Positions 1 through 11,469 of a DNA stretch of 64,000 bases are shown piece after piece (position 1 is the stretch's first letter; each line of letters starts with the position of its first letter). The notes beneath the pieces were generated by a model, which saw only the letters and a list, made by a program, of their open reading frames with translations, did not search any database and was not told the origin of the DNA. Source of the DNA: Quercus robur (taxonomy: Eukaryota > Streptophyta > Magnoliopsida > Fagales > Fagaceae); contig NC_065544.1 in the NCBI RefSeq assembly GCF_932294415.1, positions 27,977,210 to 28,041,209 of the forward strand, read 5' to 3'. Position numbers and translations under genes: made by a program.

Positions 1-1262
1 GTACTAGAACTTGGATGGTAATATCACAAGTATGGAAGTGGAACTGTGATAAATTTATGGTTATGTATATTAGTATGGTAGTGTCATAATTATCAATGCT
101 TATGTTTCAAAAGCACTTTATTTTGAACATGAACTTTCATTATTTATTATGTGTAAATTTTGGATGTATACAAGTATGCCTATATTTGATATATACCAAT
201 ATATGGGTGTGATGTATTATATAGGATTTTTGTTTTTCTTTCCTTTGAACCAAACACTAGAAAATAAAATATTTTCAGCAAGAGTCAAACACTATAAAAT
301 GCTTTTTGTAAAATATTTTATGATCAAAAAATATTTTAGGTCTAACAAACACATTAGAAGTCTTTAGTGCAACCAAACATGTAAGTTCTAGTTACCTAAA
401 TTGGTAAAATTTCTTGTCATCAAATAAAAGATCTGGAGTTCTAACTTGGCCTACACTAAAAACCAATTAGTATTTTAGCTTGGTGATAAATAGTGCAACC
501 AAACATAAGATAAAAAGAAGAAACTATGTAGTAGAAGCAACTATGTGTGCATGAGGTAGTCTTCTCTTTTGATATTTAATGGTATAGATAACTGGAAGTA
601 TATAATATACTAGCTTGATTATATTTATATAGATAAATTATGAAGCAAAAAAGAAACAATAATTAGTTTAGAATACTCCAATCACTCTCCCAGAGTGTCA
701 ATGCTACGGTTGTATCACCTTTGATAATCAAATCCTTCAATCCATTATATAATTATGTTCTCAATATACATTGTTGGAAATATAACAGTGAATAAACAAG
801 TTTGATACAACAAAAACTATCTCAAATAATTAGCAAGAATGTAAATTAGCAATAATATATATATATATATATATATACGTTTAAGTGTTATAGAATCACA
901 CAAAGAGCATTATCTTTAAAAGTTGATTTGTGTCACCAGGAGTAAAATTCAGTGTGACTGGTTTTTTTGGCCAAACAACTCTCAGGATTAGACTATAGTG
1001 TTAACATTCGTGATGGACGCACTTTCACTCATGAAGATTCAGGAACAACCTTTGGGAAAAATCCTAAGACACCCCTTGAACTTTTAGTGGTGGCCATTAC
1101 AACCCTAACCAATTTACTCTTTGAACTTTACTCATCTGTCAAATTAGTACCTTCTGTTAAACTAAGTAACGTAACTCACGTGCCTGTCATATGAAAACAC
1201 GTGAAAAAAAATGGAAATTAGAAAAACAAAGAGGAGAGGGGTGACAAAAGAGGGGTTCTCCA

Positions 1263-1296
<34 letters not shown>

Positions 1297-1760
1297 TTCT
1301 CTCTCAATCGGAGTCCCTCTCGCCACCACTAAAAAGAGAGAGTTGTCCCTAATACATAATGCCTTAAGTTTATACCTGGATAATTAATTCTAATAGTCTA
1401 CTAATCTAATAATTTCTCAAAAAGAAGAAAAGAAAACGCATATACATGTTATACATGAAAGATGAAATTAATTTAAATCACCTATAAAGTATAAACTAAG
1501 TATGCTTTTGGACTAACTCTTTGTTAAAAATTTATTTGCTAAATGTTGGATGATTGTTGTACTTAAAAAAAATAAAAATAAAAATAAAAGTTGGAGTCAG
1601 GAGTATGTTATATAAATTTCCAAGAATGAATTAGAAAAGCTCCCCCACATTGCTAAGACAATGCCTCTGTGAAAGCTAGTTAGTGAGAGTTTTTTTTTTT
1701 TTTTTAAATGTGTTTGGTAATGTTTGAGAATTTTCTTTGTGGCATTTAATCTCATACTTT
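1..1760. other. AT-rich intergenic DNA
   Basis: No gene is recognised here. The stretch holds a (TA)n run at about 853-877 and a (GA)n run at about 1263-1297. Short phrases such as 'accaaacac' near 250 and 480 suggest decayed small transposons, but no ends could be fixed. Confidence 0.5.
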
Positions 1761-1767
1761 GGATTCG

Positions 1768-2190
1768 TATTTGCTAGTGTTTGGGTAGCATTTGGTGTTG
1801 GAGGAGAGTGATGGTGGTAGTTGTGGCTACGACTGGGTTTTGTATTTTACATGCATATTCATATTTGGGAAGTTAAATTCAAGTGCTTGGTCAGCTACGG
1901 TGAGACTAATTAACGTGCAGCAGAATATGGTGGGAGGTTCTTTTGTGTCTTTGTGAGTTAATGATCGTGTTTGGTAGCTAAGAAAATGCTTGGAAAAAAA
2001 AAGGTGAAACAATTTGATTGTGTAATTGAATTACTTGTTGGGAGATTGAGTTTCTTGTATTTGGTAGTGTTTGGATAGCATTCGGTGTTGGTGGAGGAAA
2101 GTGGCGGTGGAAGTGGTAGCGGTTGGGTTATGTCATTTTGTGTTTTTTTGGGTTGCAGTGTTTGGTTGCCAAGAAAATTCAAGAAAAGTT
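1768..2190. repeat. Imperfect local tandem duplication
   Basis: The phrase 'gtgtttgggtagcatttggtgttgg' near 1776 returns as 'gtgtttggatagcattcggtgttgg' near 2066. Both are followed by a GT/GG-rich stretch and then by 'tttggtagctaagaaaat' (about 1970) or 'tttggttgccaagaaaat' (about 2161). The first copy carries about 85 extra bases in the middle. The text resembles 5' exon/intron sequence of a plant gene, but no coding frame is visible. Confidence 0.55.
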
Positions 2191-2199
2191 GGGTTTTTT

Positions 2200-3261
2200 A
2201 TTTTTTTTATTTTTAACTTCATTTAGTTCTTTAAATTCATCATTTCAAATTTTTTGTTTTATGAGGTGGAATTTTTTAAAGAAAAAATTATTGACGTTGC
2301 TTTTGTTAAGTTGCAATTTAATGTTTTTTATTATTATGTTAGCTAGGTGTGCATTAACAATGTAGGTTGTTTGCAAGGTAGGCATTTTTTCGTGTTAGTG
2401 GGGTAATGGTACTGCAAGTTGAAAATAACAGAGATTAAATTGATTGCTACCGAAGCGTAAGAATCGAATTGTAACCTCAAATTGTAGGGACCAAAATATT
2501 ATTTTTTGCGGATTTAATTTGGTACGATTAGATCAGATGGTATCATAGTAGTATTTAGATTGGAAAAAAATCAGGAGTATCTGAAATGCTTCTTACAATA
2601 CTACATTATATGAGATGTGAGGAAAGCGTGCAGAAGTTTAGAAAAAAGTTGATGGCACCAATACCATTCCGATAAAGAGTCTTGCTTTTGCAGTAATATT
2701 TGGCATATATCTCTTTCTCTTTCTCTGTTTTTACTAATTAGCATTTAGTACTCAAGGAACTGGACAGGTAGCTCATTAATTATAATTCTTTACTCCTCTA
2801 GTTCACCATCTGAGTCAACTACAATCTAATAGCATTAACTATAGTTTGATAAATTATAGAGCACAACCACCCAACTTCAACATACACAACTATATGATAC
2901 ATTGATAGTCACAATTATGGACAGAACTGCACATTTTTTCAAGAAAATTCTTCTTAATGACTTTCTACAAGGTAGGAAGCTTGTAAACATATTCATCTCA
3001 GTCACTGTGTGTGTGAATTGTGATTTTTTAAGAACTTGATGCTACTACTTTGTAAAATTTGATTGGATCAAACACAATTTATATGGATCTAACTGTAAGA
3101 TGGCGACCCTTGTCTCTTGTTTGGGAAAAGTTGACTCTTCTTTTGGCTAAAAAAAAGTTGACTTAGTTAATCTAATGTTATGTGATAATTCCAAACACAG
3201 TGAGCTTTGTAACTTGCAAGTATGTTGGGAGGGGCTGTTGGGCCAAGAGAGTTTTTCTCTT
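2200..3261. other. Intergenic, nothing recognised
   Basis: AT-rich sequence with T-runs. The short open frames have the low-complexity composition expected by chance. Confidence 0.4.
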
Positions 3262-3790
3262 TCTTTTTTTGAGAAAATGTTCAATTTGATATGTAAATTA
3301 ATAAGCCAGTAAAGCAACCATGATAAGAGAAAAAAGATTTGGAAGAACTGCCTCCATCCAAATTGAAAGAGTTCAAGAAAGTTTTGCTCTCTTAACTAAG
3401 GTATGTGCTAGTGCATTACCTTGCTGATAAACATAAGAGAAAAAAAAATAACTTATTAAAGAGTTTACATGAGCAGATCGTAGGATATCACCACGCTTGA
3501 GATAATTTATAATTATTTTAGAATCACCTTCAAGGATAGTTTGGTGAATCTCAATTTCCTAAACAAACAGTGCAACACGTCTAGCCTTCAAGAGTTCCAG
3601 GATAACCACAGAAGATGGTTTTGAGTTTTTTTTTTTTTTTTGAAAGAGATGTCATCACTACACCTTAAGAATTACGAACTACCACACCAATTCCAACCTC
3701 ATCAAAGTCTTCAAAAATGGCTCCATCAAAATTGGTCTTGGAACGCTAAAGAATCTGGTGGCTTCCATTTAATGTTCCAGGGCTAAGAAG
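3262..3790 (-). mobile_element. Decayed LINE 3' end with RNase H remnant
   Basis: Read on the minus strand, about 3750-3340 translates in pieces to the RNase H-like domain (RVT_3 type) found at the C-terminus of many plant L1-type LINEs. Visible blocks are NFDGAIFEDFDEVGIGVVVRN (about 3735-3672), ELLKARRVALFV, EGDSKIIINYLKRGDILRSA and QGNALAHTLVKRA. The first block carries the expected Asp, and EGDSK matches the usual 'E.DS' catalytic region. The frame is broken by stops and by a T-run near 3625-3641. A T-run at about 3262-3270 may be the remains of the poly(A) tail. An RNase H gene of the host is unlikely because the family context and decay fit a transposon. Confidence 0.7.
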
Positions 3791-3792
3791 GG

Positions 3793-5000
3793 TTGTTGTT
3801 GGTTTTGTTTTTGCTCTTGTTCTTTTTTTTCTTTATTATTACTATTAATATTATTATTAAAAGCTCCTTTTTTTATTTCATGTTAGTATTTTTTTTTCAA
3901 TTTTTTTGGGTTGGTGTTCGTTGGAAAAGAAAAGGAAAACCTACAAAGTCTATATTCAACTTTTTTGGATACAAGCTATTGTTTAGTAGTGCTACTTCCT
4001 TCATAGAGTGGATGCATCATGAGCATTGTTTCCCTTTTACCTACAAATATATTTATTCTAGTTTTGACCTTCCAGTCCAATTATATGAGGTTTTTAAAAA
4101 AAAAAAAAAAATGGTTCAAGTATAATTGTAAATAGAAAAGAAAAAAAAAATCAAAACTGTACTAGAGAAAATATGTTAAATAACCAAAAGAAAAAGTTAT
4201 TGTTTGCAAACACTAAAGGGACTTAATACAATATAAATAGAAGAATATAATGAATCCCTCTTACATATTCCCCTTTCCTTTTTTCCCCTTTGTTAGTTGT
4301 AGAGTATATATTCATGCCATCCATATATAAGACAGTGGAGTAACTTTGGTTGGCTCTCATAATATGGAGTATAACTGTATAATGGTAGAAAGAAATAAGG
4401 CTGTTTTTCTTTTTCTTTTTTCTTTTTTTTTTTTTTTTGAGAGAGAGAGAGAATTTCAACTTATAGCGTCCGCTCTTGATGATAGTTCTTTATCATCAGA
4501 CTAAAATATCAATCAGTTTTTGGTGTAGGTTGTTTTTCTTTTTGGCAAGTGTGTTTGAAATATTTTATATATCCTATATTTTATTGGGAAAAATTTGTTG
4601 CACACAGTGTAATACACAATACCCTATTTTATTTGTATTTTAATGGAATAATGCATTTTATTGGAATAAAGATAAAATTCAGGAAATATTTTGATAGTGG
4701 AATGGAACCAATTCACCCTAACTCCAAAGAATTTTGAGGAGGAATAGTCATGTTTGGTTGCACTGAGAATAGAAAGAACTGATAAAGTGTAAAGAATTAT
4801 GTTGTGTTTGTTTCAACAAAAGGATTTGCTTGACTGGAAGGATAAAATATGTGTGCTTTGAAGAGACAAAGAATGAAAAGATAAAAGAATAAATTACTAA
4901 AATACTTTCAAAGTAGAAGAACGAAAAAATGGGTATTATTTTGTACTTTTATTCTCAATGCCATTTTCTTTTATATTTTTATCCAATTTGGGGAAAAAAT
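3793..5000. other. Intergenic, low-complexity rich
   Basis: T-rich and A-rich tracts (3820-3910, 4090-4110, 4415-4450 with a short GA run) and otherwise unassigned AT-rich sequence. The part from about 4740 has the 'tttggttgcac' phrase common at ends of small plant transposons, but no matching partner end was found. Confidence 0.4.
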
Positions 5001-6356
5001 TGTTAGGATTAGTGCCCTTAAATCCTATTGTATGATACTATGTATGTTATTATATATGACTTAATGTTGTTATTAATAAAGTTGTTTTATTATTATCTAA
5101 AATAATGGTAACATGAATATTTGGACATTATCATATAGTCCATGAGATGCATAGTATGTGATTTATGTGAAAAGTCACAGAAGATATAAATCACAAGTTC
5201 TTTGTAAACTCAGAATTTTAGTTCGTAGTCGGTGATAAAATTGGGCATTTCATCTAGGAAGACTATAACATATCAACTAAGATGATTTGTCTTGATCATA
5301 GAAGTGAAAACTTCTAGTTGATGTGTTGATATGTTTTAAGAGTTAAAACATATTGAATTGGACCGCTGTGAGATTTATTATTCTTCTAATGACTGTCAAA
5401 TGAATAATAAATCTCACGACTTATATTTACATGAACTCTTAATCCTGAGAGAATAATGGACCTGATCATGGAGTGTAGGTTGCTTTGATATATCAGGAGT
5501 GAGATCTAAGATAATAGTCAATACCTCAGTATGTTGGGCAGCCACATTTAGTGTTGATAGAACATATATTCTCAAGATGGAATTCATAGTCTCTTAATGG
5601 AGATACAAAATATTCCCTTGAGATAAGTTTAATGGGTTTGTTATTTAAAGAGTTAGGCCTAACCACTTTGGTAAGAAATTACTAAAGTATATATTTATGA
5701 AATTGGATTTCATAAATATATGATGAATAACGTAAAAAGATTAAACCGGGTACTCAAGGATTAAGATGTAGTAATTTACAAAGTGGCAGTCCGCATTCAT
5801 GACTTTGTATTACTACGAATATTTTATGAAGGGGTTGCATGTACAATAAAGTCTTGGGATGGAATTTATTAATAAGGCCTAAAGTGCAATTATATTTATA
5901 TAGTAGTATTAAATATAATTAATGGTAACTTTTGACTTGTCAAGAGTTGACAGAAAAGCCCAAGGCTCATTGGAGCTAGTGTCTTATTTGTTCTCTTTTG
6001 GTCTCACTCCAAGCCACATACTAAAGCCCAATTGGAAAAGCCCAAAAGGCTAGCCCAATTAGATAATCAATAATATTGAGAGAAACATACAGAATTTAGT
6101 AAGGACATGAAATGGTATGTATGTGAGTGCTGGACACTTTTTCATTCTCTCTAGAACATACAACTGATTGAGAGACCACACTTCTTGGGCACAAGTGGAA
6201 TTGGAGTAAAGATTGAAAGTGTTCTCAAGAACTTCTAATCTTTGGTTTTGAATTTCACCGTACCAAGGTACACTTTCTTATTCTTAAATTTTGAAACTTA
6301 CATAGTGTATGTTATCAATTGTGAATGAAGTAGATCTGTTAATTTCTTCCGCTGCA
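5001..6356 (+). mobile_element. Probable LTR of a Ty1/copia-type element (fossil)
   Basis: The stretch starts with TGTTAGGATTAGTGCCC and ends near TTCCGCTGCA, the typical end pair of a long plant copia-type LTR. The sequence after the end (tgatatccat) weakly resembles the start of an initiator-Met primer-binding site. No internal coding region follows, so it is best read as a solo or truncated LTR. No matching 5-bp target duplication was seen. It is old and non-coding. Confidence 0.6.
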
Positions 6357-6889
6357 TACATGATATCCATCAAAAATGGTGGTCCAGGTGGAAAACTCTA
6401 TCCATGTGAATAAAGAACATTGCCTTGGCCCCTACTGCGTGCTAGGGCCTAGGTGAGAAGTCTGCTTAGTTTTTCAAATGAGTGCCTCATTACTCATCAG
6501 TTTGTATTTCATATATTCAATTTTAACTTTTTTTTTTTTTTTTTTTGTGATCAATTCATGATAACGGAGTTTATCAAGTTGAACCCAGAGAATTCTTAAT
6601 TTTGAATTTGAGTCCTAGCAACCATGAAATTGGAATGGCTAGCGTTAGTTACAATTCTACAACCGAAAAACTTTTAACTTTTTTAAGGAAATTTTATAAT
6701 AGAACCTCCAGAATCTCAATATAATGACATGAAACTTGATAAGTTAAAGAGAAACTTTTCTTTTTTTTTTAGAAGAAAAAAAAATTGTAAAATGTATAAC
6801 CAAGTTTTGTGCTAATGTTTAAATGTATATGGTCTTATTTTAATTATATTTCTACAATTGTTAATTTATGATCAGGAACATTTTAGCTA

Positions 6890-7470
6890 ACTTCACGGTC
6901 AATCTTCCGAACACAAGCTACGTCTTCCAAATGTAAGCTACGTCTTCCGAATGTACTGACTTCTCGGAAGTGGAAGACTAAATGTAGCAAATGCAATATA
7001 TCGCGTCTACTCCAATAAGTCATCTGTCACATACAAGAACGGACGAATAAGCACTTGCGAGCTTGACCTTATCACCAGCCTATCACCCCAATAGGCAGAC
7101 AGGTGAAGATGCGTATACGAAGCCTACACTACAACGCTCGCATGGTAACTATCACCTAAGACTCTCCTACATTCACGCAATTGCCAGCAAAGGGATAACT
7201 CGCATCTCCTACAAATCAGTTGTGGGATAACTCCCACCCCCTACAAGTAAGCTGAGAGATAACCCAAACTCCCTACAATTCAGCTAAGGTGATCATCCAC
7301 AGACCCCTATATAAACACCGGGACACCCCAATTTCAATGTACGTGAAAAACACATTTCTCAAGTTCTTTCTTTCAAGTTCAATGAGATTACTGTGAGTTT
7401 CTAAATTGATCTTCGAAGGGTCTTAGGCTGGCACCACATCAGTGCACTCTGAAGGTATTTTCATTCTGCA
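6890..7470 (+). mobile_element. LTR-like fragment with TATA box, Ty3/gypsy type (fossil)
   Basis: The region is less AT-rich than its surroundings. It contains a clear TATA-type promoter (cctatataaacacc, about 7307-7320) followed by a leader-like stretch. It ends in 'ggcaccacatcagtgcactctgaaggt', a phrase I associate with the U5 end of plant gypsy-type LTRs. The 5' limit is uncertain, and no internal region or second LTR is present in the window. Confidence 0.5.
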
Positions 7471-7492
7471 GGTTTTTTACTCTTCACCTTTA

Positions 7493-7714
7493 TTTTCATT
7501 CGACAAGTTTCTTAGGATCTGTTTGAAATCCGTTTATTTTTCTAAAACTAAAACTTTTTGCTGAAAGTACTGTAAATAATGGTAAAAGTTAGCTGAACTA
7601 GTACAATAGGACCCATGAATAATATCAAAAAGTGCAATGGGGCTTATGAATAGTAGCAAAAATAAGTTAAATAATAAAATAAACTGTCTTTTTAATTTGG
7701 AGCCAAATGCACAC
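7493..7714. mobile_element. Small non-autonomous DNA transposon (MITE)
   Basis: About 220 bp with the layout of a common plant hAT-like MITE: 'ggatctgtttgaaatccgtttatttt' near the left end, 'aggacccatgaat' and 'gggcttatgaatagt' in the middle, and 'ggagccaaatgcacac' near the right end, roughly the inverse of the left. A perfect 15-bp direct repeat (ttactcttcaccttt) lies at 7477-7491 and 7715-7729. That is longer than the 8-bp target duplication expected for hAT, so the flank may be a secondary duplication. Confidence 0.55.
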
Positions 7715-8243
7715 TTACTCTTCACCTTTTATGGAAGACCGCGGGTTTGGGCAATAGACCTACTGACAATTTTAAGCATTATCAATTTATATTCAAGTTG
7801 AATTACTAAGGTTAATGATGTTTCTACTAATGTTACTTAGTATTCAGGTTAAAGTACGAAGCTTATGTCCGGTCATATATGTTTCTAATGTATGGCTTAA
7901 TTTTTGAGCTAAAGAGGGCAGAGGCATGTTTAATTCTCTTAGGTACCTTCAAATGGTGGTGAAACTCAAGTTAACAATATTCTATGTGAAGAACATTAGA
8001 TAACGGTTATGGAATAAATGGTACTATTATGGCTATGTATAAGACATTGTATGGTAGTATTTTGGTTATGGAACAATTTTAGTGAAACAGGTCGCCCAAC
8101 CCAATCCAGTTTGTAATCCGATTGACCCAACCCGTTTCTAATGGTTTAAAATGACCCAACTTTGACTCAAACCCGATTAACCAGGCCCGTTTGTCATGTC
8201 TACCGCGATTTGTTCAAGTTGACTCACGAAGCTTTCAGGGTTT

Positions 8244-8250
8244 TATATAA
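8244..8250 (+). promoter_or_regulatory. Candidate TATA box of the PPR gene
   Basis: TATATAA lies about 40 bases before the first plausible ATG (8287). This position would allow a very short leader. It is a candidate only, because AT-rich sequence gives such motifs by chance. Confidence 0.35.
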
Positions 8251-8286
8251 TCAGCAGAACAAAACTCAAAAACAAGGAAAAAAAAA

Positions 8287-9602
8287 ATGCTTTATTCAAT
8301 CACGAGCAGACGGTCCATCGTTAAGTCACCCCCATCTCTCTCTTCTTTCCTCTTTCTCAATCTTTGTCAACCAAACCCATTTCACAATCCCACACGGATT
8401 TCGATCCCACCGCAGTCCACGAAACCCTCTACTCCTACTGCAATGACTGGAAGCGTGCTCTCGATTTCTTCAACTGGGTCCAAACCCAATCCCATTTCCA
8501 ACACACAACTCATACGTACAATCGTATGCTCGACATTCTATGCAAGTTCTTCGAATTCCAGCTTTCTTGGGACTTAATTCATCGAATGAAACAAACCCTT
8601 TTTCCAAACCAGACCATACCACCTTTTGGATTTTGTTTAAGCGATATATACAGTATATGTGCACATTTAGTTACAGAAGCTGTAGGTATTTATGATTCGT
8701 TAGACGAGTTTGGTTTGAAGGATGAGACGTCTTTTTGTAATCTTATTGATGCTTTGTGTGAGTACAAGCATGTGGTTGAGGCCTATGATTTGTGTTTTGC
8801 GAAGAAGAAGAAGTTTGGTGTTGATGCGAAGAATACCAAGATTTATAATATGATTCTTCGCGGGTGGTTTAAGTGTAGGGAGTTTTGGGAATAGATGGAT
8901 CAAATGGGTGTCCGTAAAGATTTGCATTCTTATTCGATATATATGGATATAATGTGCAAGAGTGGGAAGCCATGGAAGGCTGTGAAGTTGTATAAGGAGA
9001 TGAAGAAGAAGGGTATAAGGTTGGATGTGGTGGCGTATAATACGGTTATTCGTGCTGTTGGTCTTTCGGAGGGTGTGGATTGTACTGTTCGAGTGTTTAA
9101 GGAAATGAGGGACTTCGGTTGTAAACCTGAGGTTGCGACTTATAATACGATTATAAAGCTGTTTTGTGAAAATGGTATATATAAGGAGGCTTATGAGTTG
9201 CTCGATCGAATGCATGAGAAGGGTTGTGTACCAGATGTTATCACGTTCAATTGCATTTTTAGATGTCTTGAGAAGCCCAGAGAGATTCTTAGACTTCTCG
9301 ATAGAATGATTGAAAGCGGGGTTCATCCCAGGATGGATATTTATGTGATGCTTTTGAGAAAATTTGGGAGATGGGGGTTTCTTCGACCAGCTTTTATTGT
9401 GTGGGAGAAGATGGAGGAACTTGGGTGTAGTCCAGATGAGTCTGCTTACAATGCTTTGATTGATGCTTTGGTAGATAAAGGAATGGTAGATATGGCACGG
9501 AAGTATGATAAAGAGATGTTAGCAAAAGGGCTTTCGGCTAAACCAAGGGAGGAGCTTGGGACAAAGCTCGTGAGTGTAGGATCTCATGACAGTGATTTAT
9601 GA
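8287..9602 (+). pseudogene. P-class PPR protein gene, broken (At1g80550-like)
   Basis: Intronless P-class pentatricopeptide-repeat gene. Such proteins bind organelle RNA and help its processing or translation. The ATG at 8287 opens a Ser/Arg-rich, acid-poor leader (MLYSITSRRS...) typical of mitochondrial import. The body (FDPTAVHETLYSYCNDWKRA...) is in another frame from about 8360, so a frameshift separates them. A second shifted stretch at about 8615-8655 hides the expected TTFWILFKRYI block, and a TAG at 8892-8894 interrupts the frame. The segment before that stop (RGWFKCREFWE) seems to lack about six residues compared with the family as I remember it. From ATG 8895 a clean 235-residue frame carries six PPR-like units (SYSIYMDIMC, AYNTVIRAVG, TYNTIIKLFC, TFNCIFRCLE, IYVMLLRKFG, AYNALIDALV). 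The resemblance to Arabidopsis At1g80550 is from memory. Several independent lesions favour a pseudogene, although the 3' half could still be translated. Confidence 0.85.
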
Positions 9603-10740
9603 GAAGCATAATTATCTGAGGATGAAATTTGTAATTTATTGGTGTGATCTGAAGATACATAGTGCTGACATGCAAAGTGGATATACCTCAAGATTGTGAC
9701 AAAGACTGCTAGCTAGAAGGCTCTAGGTTTCATACTGGTGAAAGAGTTTGCTGCATTAATGGGGGATCTGTTAAGTGTTTGTGATGGGCCCATACTAAAG
9801 TGGATGCTCTTTCCCTATCAATACCTTACAAGTGAATGTTAAAAGCTTTTCTGGCTTAAGGATGTTCGCGTCATCTACACATGCTCAGGTATAAATCTAA
9901 TCTTTTTTTGCTTAATAGTAATCATTTATGTATTCCTTCGTGAGTATATTTGATTGGTCAATGAATTCTAAAAACTCAAGTCGTATCTAGACATTTAATG
10001 TTTGAGAGACATTTGTTTATTAAAAAAAAAAAAAAAACTTTTATGGATGTGATAAGTAGCTTGCAAGTTGAGATGCTCAAAAGGAGAAAATTTACTCTTT
10101 CAGTGCATGTTGTTATATTGTTAGTAGTTGTGGGGATGTTCTCTACTTATTCTTTTTAAAATACTGGATTCTGTTTTTTATATTATATTTGGTTGGTTTT
10201 GGAGATGGAGGTTTCAGATTTAACTTAGAGAAAAATTTTCATTACTAAGTTATATACTCTCTTTCTCTTTCTTTTATGTCATATTTAATTAGTTCTGGAG
10301 AGGAATGGTTTTTTCCTCTAGTGAAACTCTCCCTTTGTTTCTTAGCTCTCTTTTTCTTTGTAATTAGTTTCTTTCCTCTGTTTTTGCTTTTCTCTCTTTT
10401 TTTGTAATCTTTGATATGCTGTGTGCTTCTTTGCATAAAGTATTTTTTTGAATATACGTTTTTCTTGCTTATCAAAAAAATAAAAAAATTGTCCTTTACT
10501 AACTTAATCAAAAATAATTTTTTTGATTTTTTCTTTTTTTCTTTTTTTTTTTTGGGAATGAATGAAATATGAGAAGTTTATTTTTGAACTAATTGGAGTA
10601 CTTTAAGCTTCCAATGATATTATTATAGCAAATGAGCTGTAAGTAAACCCACTTTATTTCTTACTATTGAAGCTTCAAATGTATCCTCTTTTGACGAATG
10701 TAAATTCTGAAATATCTATTCATGGGTAAACCAATAAAGT
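9603..10740. other. 3' flank of the PPR gene, nothing else recognised
   Basis: AT-rich sequence with poly(A)/poly(T) tracts (10021-10036, 10530-10552) and a pyrimidine-rich stretch at 10255-10400. The short minus-strand frame here is Lys/Arg-rich by composition and is not a credible gene. Confidence 0.4.
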
Positions 10741-10743
10741 TAA

Positions 10744-11400
10744 CTTCTTTTTTTCTTTCCATGCAAAATTAATGATTGTTCTAGAATCTGATGATTTTGA
10801 TTGAAAATACTAGAAACTTTTTTAATTTTTTCATAAGTAGAAAATACTAGAAACCTTAGAAGTATAGATTCTTTAATGTAGCTGCCATACCCGTATGGTC
10901 ATATCTGATATTTATCTATCATAGATATGCCAATATTCATTTTGTAATGTATCTGGCCTGATGATATTTTGGTCTATACCATATTGGAAGAAGATGTAAA
11001 CTTCCCTTTTTTGCATAGAGCAGCTCTATGTGGAAAAGGGTCTTTGCATGAGGTCCACTCAACACATTTGTCAAAAATCAATAAAATGAACAATTTCTTT
11101 TTTCTTTCCATGAAAAATTTAATGATTGTGTGAGCATCTGATGATTTTGATGGAAGATACTAGAAAGCTAAGAAGAACAGATACTTTAGAGTAGCTGTCA
11201 TACTTGTATGGCCATATCTGATATATATCTAACACATATATGTCAATATACATATTGTGTATGTATCTGGCCTGATGATAATTTGGTGTGTATACCATAT
11301 TGAACGACAATGCAAACCACCTTTTTTTGCGTAGAGCAGCTCTATGTGAAAAAGGTGCTTTGCATGAGGTCCACTCAACACATTTGTCAAAAAATAGAAC
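10744..11400. repeat. Direct tandem duplication, two copies of ~330 bp
   Basis: Copy one (about 10744-11085) and copy two (about 11095-11400) share in order: ctttccatg(c/a)aaaa, 'atctgatgattttgat', 'tggtcatatctgata' / 'tggccatatctgata', 'gtatctggcctgatgat', 'gcagctctatgtg' and 'gcatgaggtccactcaacacatttgtcaaaaa'. The copies differ by many substitutions and short indels, so the duplication is not recent. No coding frame runs through either copy. Confidence 0.85.
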
Positions 11401-11469
11401 AAAGCCTCTGATTTTGTATCTCTCCCCTGAGATGGAATTGGCTAATGAGGGACCATCATAAGCCAAAGT

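Noticed and set aside
967-1194. 75-codon plus-strand frame near 1 kb
   Set aside because: It starts at TTG and has no domain. Its flanks are AT-rich and unrelated, so it is a chance frame.
8364-8364. Position 8364 as start of the PPR gene
   Set aside because: The codon there is TTG, not ATG. Upstream in the same frame there is a stop at 8322-8324 and no ATG. The plausible initiator is 8287 in another frame, which is part of why the gene is called broken.
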